This document shows, piece by piece, positions 1-12,100 of a DNA stretch of 64,000 nt. The position numbers and the translations under genes are program-made. The notes under the pieces were generated by a model, which saw nothing but the letters and a program-made list of their open reading frames with translations, was not told the DNA's origin and made no database searches. Source of the stretch: Liolophura sinensis (lineage: Eukaryota > Mollusca > Polyplacophora > Chitonida > Chitonidae); the NCBI RefSeq assembly GCF_032854445.1, contig NC_088304.1, forward strand, positions 21,429,850-21,493,849, given 5' to 3'. Positions within the stretch are counted from its first letter, which is position 1, and each line of letters starts with the position of its first letter.

Positions 1-40
1 CTATCAGTTCTATCTCAGACACATGTATCTTACTTTTCAG

Positions 41-180
41 GCATGTCAGCGGATGGGTTGGCAAGGAAACGGCGAAATGTTTGATGTTCTCCCGCTAGTA
101 CTGTCGGCGAACGGCGAAGATCCCGAGTTTTTCGAGATTCCACAAGAACTAGTGCTAGAGGTCCAGCTGGAGCACCCAAC
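41..180 (+). CDS. NOS: NOS exon 1 of window (oxygenase domain)
   Basis: The acceptor TTTTCAG ends at 40 and the donor GTAAGAC starts at 181. The exon enters in phase 0 and leaves in phase 2. It reads [20 protein letters not shown] and continues to VLEVQLEHP, the oxygenase stretch before the substrate-binding loop of animal NOS. The '[18 protein letters not shown]' pattern is characteristic. Confidence 0.93.
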
Positions 181-3100
181 GTAAGACACTTGTCCATGCA
201 AAAATCCCAACCTCGCTGATACAAGGCTAGCCGTACTAAGACTTTATGAGTTTCAAGTCACTCTGTTGACCAGGTTTCTCTGGTTCATCGATCTTGTTAA
301 GCCATTATGTATTTTCTGTTTATTAGCTTTTCTTGGTCCGTCGACCTCGTCATGTTTACCATATATTTTCTGTTGACCAGCTATTCGTGGATCGACAGCT
401 TTGTCACGCTTCCCGAGTTCGTCGATCCCATCTTGTCGTCATGTATTTTCTGTTGACCAGGTTCCTGTGGTCCGTCGACCTCGTCATGTTAACCATATAT
501 TTTATGTTGACAAGCTATTCGGGGATCGACAGCTTCGTAATGCTTTGCGAGTTCGTCGATCCCGTCTTGTCGCCATGCATTTTCTGTTGACCAGGTTCCT
601 GTGGTTCGCCAATCTCATTATTTCATCATGTATTTTCTATTGGTTAGTCTTTCGTGGTCCGTCAACCTCGTCATGTTACCATGTATTTTCTGTTGACCAT
701 CCTTGTGTGGTTCGCCGACTTCGTCATGTTATCATGTAATTTATGTTGGCCAGCTATCCGTGGTTCGTCGACCTCGGCCTGAAGTGGTATGGTGTGCCCA
801 TGGTGTCTAACATGAAGCTAGATTGCGGTGGTTTGGAATTTCCCGCCTGTCCCTTCAACGGCTGGTACATGGGTACCGAGATAGGAGCACGTGATCTGTG
901 TGATCTTCAGCGCTATAACGTGACAGAGGTAACTGTCTCATACTATATATTGTAGTAGACGTTGTTTGTAATGTGGTAATTTGTGGGTCGCAATCGTTAA
1001 CGGCTGAAGCAGTGATAAGAAAAACCCCAGCCAACAAAGCAGTGATACCAAAAACTTGCCCAATCTTTCGTATTCCAAAGCAGTGGTACCAAAAACTTGC
1101 CCAATCTTCCGTATACCAAAGCAGAGGTACCAAAAAGGGCTTAGCCAGCTCTCTGCATAACAGAGCAGTGATACCAAAACCCTTGATCAGCTCAGTGTAT
1201 ATCAAAGCTATGATGCCAAAAATATTATTCAGCCCCATGTACATTTAAACCAAAACAATTTACGTTTTGACAACTCTGTATATTAAGGCAGTCATACCAA
1301 AACACTTGCCAATTGTCTGCATATCAAATCATTGATACCAACACGCTTGCCAGTTGTCTGCATATAAAATCAGTGATACCAAAAAGCTTTGCCGGTTCTG
1401 TGTATATCAAAACAGTGATACCAAACGCTTAACCTTCTCTCTGAGTAACAAAGCATCCATATCCAAAAGTATACCATGGGAGTGATATGCATGCGAATGG
1501 TGATGTTTATAGGGACAGGCGATTTTTTTTTACAAAATTGATATGACGGATTATGATATTAGCTCTTAAATATGAATACATGGGAATTGGTGGCACGAAA
1601 AAGTTGTATGTTTTGAAAAAACTTTGGCTGTGTACAAATATGTAGCGAGACAGTAAAACACATCGTGTACAATGATGTCTTCAGCGTGGACTACATTCTG
1701 TGCATAGCGCTCGTCTTTTACTACTTGATATTCCATTAGATTAGCATGACATGTTTGTAACTGAGGTACATGTTTGCAGTAGATAGGGAATACTACATTG
1801 CTATATTTCGTGTCATTTGTTTAACGGAAATTGTTGTAAAACCTAATCATTTATGAACCGGATACAGATATCGTTCTGCTTAATAGAGCTAAAAAATTGT
1901 TAAACGAAATTTACTTGGGATATTAAAAAGGAAAAAAAAGGGAAAGAAAAACGAAGTGAAGTAGGTGAAGCTTGTAATGGTTATTTGTTTACAAGTTTAA
2001 GATGTGACGCACGTGGACTATGGGCTTGGTAGTGCGTTTCTTATCTACGCAATTAGCATACTAGTGTACGGGGTAAATCAGCAATGAAACAAATATATAC
2101 CAGTGAATCAAGTGAAACCTTTCCCATGTTAAAAGTCAAAAAGCTTTTCAATCCTTTAAACGAGTTATGGCCGCTAGACGTAATTAAATGGAGCTGAACA
2201 CGCATTAGGCATGTCGGATAGTTTATAGCGTGACGGCCGAGTCCATTTCAACACATAGGCATGGGAAACCATGCGGTTAATGTTTGGACAATACGGTGGA
2301 GTTTAAGTCCCTGTGGATAAAGATTTATAACGTACTATAACTAATTTTGTAATCTGTTAATCCATTTCTTTATTTTGCAGCGAATATTGTTTAGTAACGT
2401 TTGACTCTTTTAAACTTTTGTTCAAATTGGCCAACTTCTTGTTTCAGTAAAAGTTACATGTTTTGTGTGCTTTAAAACAACGTACACAGACAACAAGATG
2501 AAAATCGTGCAAATTCGTTTCATTTCTGCTCATTAAACTTTGTTTTCATACATGTAACCCCATTAATTAAAAAATGAAGGTGTTGTAATCACCTGATCTT
2601 GAGGCTTACCTTTTGGTGCCAGTATGACAGGCGATTTGTCGATTGAGTACTTCCATGGTTCCCTGATGGCGTGTTAATCTTCGAGATTCTCGCACGTCCT
2701 CTCTTCTTAGAGCTTTTGGTGGAATAAAGTGGTCACTTAACGTTTGGAGATCACTTTTTCCTCTAATGTATCGTTCGTATTAAGCTCACTCAGTGGACGG
2801 AAATCCATGCAAACGATCATTGAGCTTTATCATTTTAAACATAAACAGTTCTTGTGTTCGGTATAAATAAATGCGTAAATATTTGTTCATTTATTTGATT
2901 GATGTTTACGCCCTACTCAGGAATATTTCACTTATACATCGGCGGCCAGTATTATGGTAGAAGAACAGCGGGCAGTGCCCGGAAGAAACCCACGACTATC
3001 TTCAGGCGGCTGAAATGTATGAAGGAATCAATAAGCGAATAAAAAAAACTATTATATGGTCAATAAAAATACCCATCGATTATTATCGATATATTTCGTT

Positions 3101-6100
3101 AAGGATAGAAGTCGTTAAAATACTGTAATATTTATCTTAGATTATGAAATACTATTTCATGTTTCAGAAAGTTGCTGTGAAAATGGGTGTAGACACAGGA
3201 TCAAACTCGAGTCTCTGGAGAGACCGGGTCGTTTTGGAAGTCAATGTTGCTGTTCTTCACAGTTTTCAGGTAATCGTCTGTTTCTGTTTGTCTGTCTGTC
3301 CGTTAGTTTGGTGAAGTGCTGTCCTGACCGCCTGAAAATGTACCTGTCCTTTTCGGTTGCAAATCCTAAAGTTATCAATATAAACAGATAGACGTTAGAC
3401 CTTCCAGGATCAGTTTGCATGTTATCGCCGTTTGAATACAGATATCTCAGAACTTATTAACAGGTTACGTACATGTATGTACTTCATGTGTGTTCAGGTG
3501 TAACCTCAGAAAACGTGCGCGAGTTTGTTAAAGAGTTCTCAAAGAGCCACAAGGTACACTTTAAATGACCTGGTGTAGGAAGAACATAGCATACCACAGT
3601 GATCTCCTGACCAATTTAACCTCTATAATTTCAAGTCAAGCTCCTGCTCTCTTCTTCGATCGCACGTGGAAAGGTCTGCCAGCAGCCTGTGGATGATCGT
3701 GGGTTTCCCCCGGGCTTCCTCCCACCATAAGGCTATCCGCTGTCGTACAAGAGAAATATTCTTGAGTACAACGTAAAATATTAATCAAATAAATAAATAT
3801 AACTTTCTGACAATACTTATCGATAAGTTCCCGTGGGTTTCTCATAAAACTTACGCTAGCACAGCGTAATGACTCACAAGCCTCTCCTCAATGCGGTCAC
3901 TGTGAGTTCAGCTCATTTTGGCTTCCTCTCCGGCCGTATGTGGGAAGATCTGGCAGAAGCCTGCGGATGGTGAAAGGTTTACTCCGGGCTCTGCCCGCTT
4001 GAGTACGGCGTAAGACACAAATCAAATAAATAAATAAATAAAACTTGTTTTCTGTAGAAAGCCAAGGTGACAATAACGGATCACCATACCGCCGCCGAAT
4101 CCTTCATCACCCACTTCCGGAAGGAGCAGGGCCTGCGCGGAGGCTGTCCCGCCGATTGGGTGTGGCTGGTGCCACCGATAAGTGGAAGCACCATGTCTGT
4201 CTTTCACCAAGAAATGCTCAATTACTACCTGAGACCTTCATACGAGCACCAGGTAAGCGATAATCTATTTTGGATTTTCATTCTTTGATAACACTGTACA
4301 AGCTATTCTATACGCACTCTGCGTCTTACGGGGGCTTTGGAATGGAAGAAATTGACATTCAACCTGAAAACAATAATCTCTGTTAAACATTTCAAGTTTA
4401 AACTAAAGAATCCTCTCGCACTTTGACCTCAATGAATACAAGCTTCCTCCTTGATATTTCTAATATGTATTTTTATGAGTAATTATGTTCTGTGCTGTTA
4501 TGTTTGATTTATTTAATCACTATGTATACTCATGGCCTATTTCTCCACAAAACGTTATTTGTATTGGATACAACAAGTCTCTTACCGGATTTTACTTCAG
4601 TCATTTGACTGTAATATCTAAAATTCCATCTGCATATCCTAAAATATATAGTGTATAAATATAATACTCACACAGTTACAGTAGTTCAAATAATTCCTTT
4701 ATTGGAAATATTTGATTAGGAATTTACGCCGTTACTTGAATTTATTATTTATTTATCTGATTGGTGTTTTACGCCGTACTTAAGAATATTTCAGTTATAC
4801 CCCAGCATTATGGTGGGTGGAAACCGGGCACAGCCCGGGGGGAAACCCACGACCATCCGCAGGTTGCTGCCGTTACTTGAAATAATAAGCCCTAAAAAGT
4901 CCAAAGCCAAGTTCCCAAATACTAGCTTGATTGCTAAAATTGGCATCAAAATGTTTTAAAATTATATACACGTGTATATACTTGAAACGGAAGCTGGGAG
5001 AAGGAATCAACAGTTCTCAATGATGTCGGAAAGACATGGACACGTATGTAATAACCGATGAGTTAAATTCAGTATCATTTCACAGTTTACCAACCTTTAT
5101 TTCATATACATGATTAAACAAAAGTTTTTGAACGCCCAACTCATGAATTTTTCACTTACATCGTGGTAAAGTTTAATGGTGTACAAACGGGAGTCTCTGT
5201 GGGCCAATTTCACAAAATTTCGTAAGTCACATTTCCTTTAACCTTTTTTTTTATCAATAACTTTGTCTATATAATGGTTTCATAAGGCGACGTCATTTAC
5301 GAGAAAAATTACGAAAAATTGATTTACGATGTTTTGTGAAAATGGGACCACATACTTTATTCTGCTGGGAACGTGGTATACCTTTGAGACGTAACGCGCT
5401 ACTTGTCTATTTCAGGATGTAGCCTGGGAAACGCATGTCTGGAAGAAACCTCTGGCGACTGGAAGTGACTCAAAGAAACGAGAGAGGCGGATAACATTCC
5501 GACTAGTGGCCAGGTATGGGGGGGGTGGGGGGGGGGGGTGTACAAACACAATCAGTGTTATCAGGGTTATACGTCTTTAAACGCCCAGAGAAGAAATAGT
5601 TATTATTAATGAGGTCGAGGGGTCGAATCCAGCTGTAGCGGGTTTGAGGCAGACTGCTTTGCCAGAAAGATCCCGCCGAGGTACAGTGGTTTACTACCTG
5701 GTCTCGCAAACACATCAAGGCTTTGAGAATTGCAAATAGCCAGGTAGTTCTTTTTTGTCTGACGAGAAGCCGTATGAGGCGTCGATAGATTCCACTTAGT
5801 GAGTCAGTGAGTGCTTGGGGTTTAACATGCTTCGCGTCGTACTTAACAATTTTTCAGTCATATGACGACGAAGCAGTCCTTAGAGTGCATCTAATGAGCC
5901 TCCTTGTTGCAGGATGGAATTCCATCGCTGTTTTATCTAGTGCTGCTTCACTGAGGCAACTTACCGAGTGCAAGTTAGCGGTCTCACCCTGGCCATTATA
6001 CTGGTACGGGTCAACCAGTCCATGCACTAACCCCTTAATGCTGAACGGCAAGCGACGAAGCTAAATCTTCCTCTTTCAAGGTCTTAGGTGTGACCTGATC

Positions 6101-9100
6101 CAGGATTGACCCTAGATCTACCATTACAAAGTGGCCATCATGATGGACTGGCTAGTCAGTCGTGCTCCACAGGCTGGTGAATTGTTCTGTTCTAAACGCT
6201 TACAGTTACAGAGTGGATATCATGCCGAGTGGTTAGTCAAAGTAGTGTTCCGCAAACGGGTGAAATGTTCTGTTCTAAACGCTTACAATTACAGATTGGC
6301 CGTCTTGATGGGGCAGTTAGTCAAAGTAGTGTTCCGCAAACGGGTGAAATGTTCTGTTCTAAACGCTTACAATTACAGATTGGCCGTCTTGATGGGGCAG
6401 TTAGTCAAAGTAGTGTTCCGCAAACGGGTGAAATGTTCTGTTCTAAACGCTTATAATTACAGATTGGCCGTCTGGATGGGGCGTTAGTCAAAGTAGTGTT
6501 CCGCAAACGGGTGAAATGTTCTGTTCTAAACGCTTACAATTACAGATTGGCCGTCTTGATGGGGCAGTTAGTCAAAGTAGTGTTCCGCAAACGGGTGAAA
6601 TGTTCTGTTCTAAACGCTTACAATTACAGATTGGCCGTCTTGATGGGGCAGTTAGTCAAAGTAGTGTTCCGCAAACGGGTGAAATGTTCTGTTCTAAACG
6701 CTTATAATTACAGATTGGCCGTCTGGATGGGGCGTTAGTCAAAGTAGTGTTCCGCAAACGGGTGAAATGTTCTGTTCTAAACGCTTATAATTACAGATTG
6801 GCCGTCTTGATGGGGCGGTTAGTCAAAGTAGTGTTCCGCAAACGGGGGAAATGTTCTGTTCTAAACGCTTACATTTACAGATTGGCCGTCTTGATGGGGA
6901 GGTTAGTCAAAGCAGTGTTCCACAAGCTGGTGACATGTTCTCTTATACACCCTTACATTTACAGATTGGCCATTATGATGGGATGGTTAGCCAAACCAGT
7001 GTTCTGCAAACGAGAGAAATGTACTGTTCTATACGGGACAGAGACGGGGAAGTCTGCTCGATTTGCCCAACAACTAGCAGAAGTCTTCAGCTCAGTGTTT
7101 GATGTGGCGGTAAGTCACAGCAGTTTTCACATTCGCACTGTAAGTCAGTTTTCCCATTCGTACTGTCAATCAGTTTTCACATTCGCACTGTCAGTCAGTT
7201 TTCACATTCGCACTATCAGTCAGTTTTTACCTTTGCACTGTTAGCCAGGTTGTATATTTATGCTCAAGAGAGTAAGCAGGTGCGCATTTCCCAGACATTA
7301 CTGGGTATGTTTTTCCTTCCTGTGCAGGTCATCTGTATGGATGATTATGACGTCAACGGTTTGGTGAATGAGACATTGGTTCTTGTGGTGACGAGTACGT
7401 TTGGAAGTGGAGACCCCCCTGGGAATGCAGAGGTATATGTTGTAGTGAACATGGGCCATTTGTACAAAAGTGTATTGAAGTAAGAACAGACTTAAATATT
7501 AATACCAGAGGTACATGCTGTAGTGAACACGGGCCAGTTGTTCAAAAGTCTATTGAAGCTAGGACAGGCTTAAATATTAACACCAGTCTCGCCCTAATAC
7601 AAAGTAAACGATACTTTAGTCTAGACTAAAGTTAATGCCGGGCTAAAGTCCTGATACGCTTTTGGACAACTGAGCTGTGGTACGCAGTGTTACCCAAACT
7701 GCTTCCATGAATATTGTCGAAACACTTATTATTTAATACAGCGTCGAGTTGAGGAAGCCTTTCACTCATTCAACATACGATAATTCAAGTTTTCTTTTTA
7801 AAATGTTAACCAAATAATTCCTTTTAAAGCTCTAAATTGTCAACATTGTGAGCTTATCCATAAGATATCAGGAATTTGTTTGAATTTTTGCCGCGCTCAC
7901 GTGGTTCGATTTGTCGTTGACTCCTCAAATTCGACTAGTTGAATGAAAATACTTATTTATTTGACCAGTGTTTTACGACGTACTATAGAATATTTCTCTT
8001 ATACGACGGTAGCCAGCATTATGGTGGAAGGAAACCCACGACCATCCGAAGGTTGCTGCAGATCTTCCCACGTAGGGCGAATGAAAATAAGACGGATGCT
8101 ATTTTACACGGTGCGTTGCATGGAAATCTGCAGATTGCATAAAATAAGGTTTGCCAAGTTTTCCTTATACAAATCGAATTCAAAGAGTGGATACGACATA
8201 TCGTGTGAACGGGCTTTACAAAATGACCATCGGTTGCGGATTACTTGTTTCTTTATTTCTTTACAGGTGTTCTTTAAGTCGCTGTCAGCTATGGCCAGGT
8301 TAGTAATAAACATGTCCAAAACCTGTCCTACCAACATTCCATTTTGCTCACTTTCTGTTTCTGACGATTTAATGGTTGTTTCGTACATGCGACGAAATAT
8401 CAAATGTACATGGATCACTTTGATTTTTCTTGCTTTTAACCAGGACAATTATTTCCTGACATCTATAATTATGCTCAGATTTTGAGTTATTAGAGTTTAG
8501 GTGAGCTTAAAGTTAGTACTAATATTTTGAAGAGAAAAGCCTCCTGTACTTTATCCGTTTTTCAGTATATCTGTTTACTTTCAGACAAGTTAGTTCAGGA
8601 GAAGAAATCATCATTGAAAACACAAGATATGAAAAGCCTTTGCGCAACATCAGGTGAGTTCATCACATTTTTTCGCATTATTTATCTAGTGTAATCTTTG
8701 CATTTTGTTTTACTTGTGCAGTCTTTGTCTGTTTTCTTTTGCAATTTTTAGTTTTTGTTTCTTCTTGCACAATCTTTGACTTTATTTCTTTTGCGCAATT
8801 TTTGGCTTTAGTTTTGGTTTCTTCTTATGCAATCTTTTGGTTATTTTTTTCTTGTGCAATATTTGGTTTTTGTTTCTTCTTATGCAATCTTTGGGCTAAT
8901 TTTTTCTTGTGCAATATTTGGTTTTTGTTTTCTTTCCTGCAATCTTTGGATTTTTGTGCAATCTTTGTATTTTTTGTTCAGTTTTTGGTGTTTCTTTCCA
9001 TATATCCAAAGATTATTTCTCTTATATTATGGGGTTCAACTTGATTCGCTCACAAAACACAGACTAACCGAGGCTAGTTGGAAAGATCGTGAATCACTAC

Positions 9101-12100
9101 ATCCTGTTAAGATTTCTGACAATGGCTATGAAGTGCTTAATTGGGAATTTTAACACCAATGCTTCCTTTTTATCCACGACGGCAGTTGTGGAACATGACG
9201 ATTGACATCACTTTGGCAGCATCAAACGAAACTTTATAGAGAAGCAATCTATGTACGGATTTCTGCCGAGGGACTATATGAGAAATTTAGCAACATTACA
9301 AGCCAAACTTTCATTCTTCTAATTACACGGCTTTCTGGTTGGAAAGCACATTAAATATTTTTGACTGGCCTGTTGCAAGATAACACGCTATCTGTTATGA
9401 CTGAAATAGCAACAAACAGATGAACAAAGAAGCGAAAATTCCGTAGCCCTCTTTAACATGTATTTTGTGAACGTTTGTGGTCGTGTTATGACATTTAAAC
9501 TTTTCATGTAATTAGATACGCCGTATTCGCCCTGGGATCAAGTGCCTATCCCTCATTCTGCGCCTTTGGCCATAGCCTGGACGACACACTGGCCGATTTA
9601 GGAGCTCAAAGGATTCACCCGACGGGCGAAGGGGACGAGCTTTGTGGGCAGGAGCGATCTTTCACCTCCTGGACCAAGGAAACATTTGTGGTAACTTTTC
9701 ATTGTTTGTGTTTGTGTGTGATAAATTATCAGTATTTATATACACATACACATGTGGTTACTTATCAGTGTGTAGGTACACATACACGTGCACTGACTTA
9801 TAAATGTGTTGGTACACCCGTACCTATGGTAACTTATCAGTATTTGGGTACACATACGCATGTGGTAACTTGCCAGTGTGTAGGTACACATACACATGTG
9901 GTCACTTGTAAGTTTGTGCGTGCACATACACATGTTAACTTACCAGTGTGTAGGTACACACAGACGTGTGCTAACCTATCAGTGTGTTGGTAAACCCGCG
10001 CATATGGTAACTTATCAGTGTGTGGGTACACATACGCATGTGGTAATTTTCTTTTTGTGCACTCATACACATATGGTCACTTGTCAGTTTGTGGTACTCA
10101 TACACATGTTGTAACTTGTAAGTGTGTGGGTATACATACACGTTTGGCAATTTAAAAGTGTGTGAGTACTTTTCAATGTGTTCATGCAGTACCAAGGGAA
10201 AAAACATATGTATTTTGGTAACTTAAATGTGATCTTGGTGACAGTGGTATAAATTTATTACCCTCCTCCCACCCCCGCAAGGAAGTTAGTTAGGGGGCGG
10301 GGGTTACACTGGAATCACCCTGTCTGTTCGTTTGTACACAGTAATTTCCCATGCATCTTCTCCCAAGCTACAGCGCCGCATTTGATGAAACTTACCACAT
10401 ATAATCATCTCAACTTGTGCTTGCTTAAACTTTAATGGCAATCGGGATATTATTTTCATTAAGTGCTGTGAAATTTTGTGTTTATCTTTTACATTATCTA
10501 ATCATCTAAATACTGAATGATAATAACTATCTGATTATTATTTCTATTTTCGTTTTCTTTATTCATGGAAATGTTGAGGGACGGAAGGGTGGTGTTTCCG
10601 AGATCCGGATTCTAGTTCATTTAATTCACTGGTGTTTTATGCCGTACTGAAGAATATTTCATTTATATGACGGCAGCCAGCGTTACGGTGGGAGCAAACC
10701 GGACAGGGCCTGAGGGGCCGAGGTATAAATGAGTGGTATGTAAAATAAAACCAGCCAGGGTCACATCATAATGAGTTTTGTTTTTTTTACTTTACGACAT
10801 TTGTTCACCATAAAGCACTATGAGATTTAAAGGAGAAGAAAACTTAAAAACATGACACTATAGGCTGAAAAGAGCACATTTCTTTCTATCTGGCGGTGCC
10901 TGCCGAATAATTTTGCGATTTTTCCTCGCCATACACGTAATGCCTGAAAACGGCAAAGCTAGGATAAATCGCGAGTCCATCGAGTCCTCCATCTTTACCA
11001 CCCTAATTTATTAAAACTGCCGGCTTGAACCTACGTCCAACATTCCGGTTTCCCTATCTTCAAGCGGAGTTCCTTCGGAAATGTACGAACTGCACTTCGG
11101 CGGTTTCCGACGGCAATTCTCCTCCCAACACAGAAGACTTCAGGACTAGTTCTTAGGCAAAATGGAGTCGCCCACAGCGGATTTTGGCGCTGACTTTATT
11201 TATAATTTATCAACTTGAGGTACATATCAGAATATTTTATGATATACACCTGCAAGGCAATGCATACTGTTTTCAATGGTATTTGTTTGATAGTTAAATT
11301 TTCTTCTCCTTTAAGCAGCCGCATGTGCAGTTCCGTGGATGGTTGAAGCATCAGTCTACGTCTACATTCATGTATGAACCATCCAATAAATGAACGCCAT
11401 TTATTATTATTGATGTGCACGCACATGTCGACCCATCCGTCAAAAATCAAACAGTTGTGATATTTTAATGATAGCTAAACGTTATAAAAGGAACTTCCTC
11501 TATTTTTTCAGTGTGCTTGCGACGAATTCTCGGTTAACAACAACAACGCAACCACAGAGAAATCACTGGACATCTCAGTGAATAAAGTGATCTGGGCACC
11601 AGAGAAATACCGCCTAAGGTCTGTGGCCGGGCAGAAGGAGCAGTCAGTATGTGCTGGTAGGTCCCTTGTGAAAACCGAAATGTAAATAGAAACGGAACAC
11701 CACAGCCATACCATAATGCAAAAATATTTCTGTGGTTTGTACAATCGCCTGAATTTGTAAAAATATTAGCAGAACATTTAAAACCTTTATTACCAGAAAA
11801 TGTAAACAAACATACATAACAGGATTTGCAAAAGTTGTCATAAAAATGTTAAACCGACTTAGTGGTTCCTTACCAGAAATTGTTCAAAAAGTTTCTTAAC
11901 ATCTTGACAAACGACTTGCTGGGCTCATTTTGTGAGTCAAAATACACTGTTGACCAAAATGATAGAATAAAATATTTTGTACCAGATTTTTCCAAATTGC
12001 ACAAGATTTTTCCAAATTTGCACCAGATTTTCCACGAGATTTTGGGCTACGAAGAAAATTCTAGACAGATTTACCATCTTCGGTTAAAGGTGGAACCATC

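Noticed and set aside
333-739. Overlapping open frames rich in VDQVPVVRR-type repeats
   Set aside because: They are translations of the intron 1 minisatellite; no independent gene is indicated.
6131-6738. Long open frames of repeated [16 protein letters not shown] as a stand-alone repeat protein
   Set aside because: The frames are decoy exon copies within NOS intron 5; each lacks a plausible start and terminates where an 83-bp unit shifts frame.
9688-10207. Cys/Thr/His-rich open frames on both strands
   Set aside because: By-products of the ~36-bp minisatellite; open in several frames at once.
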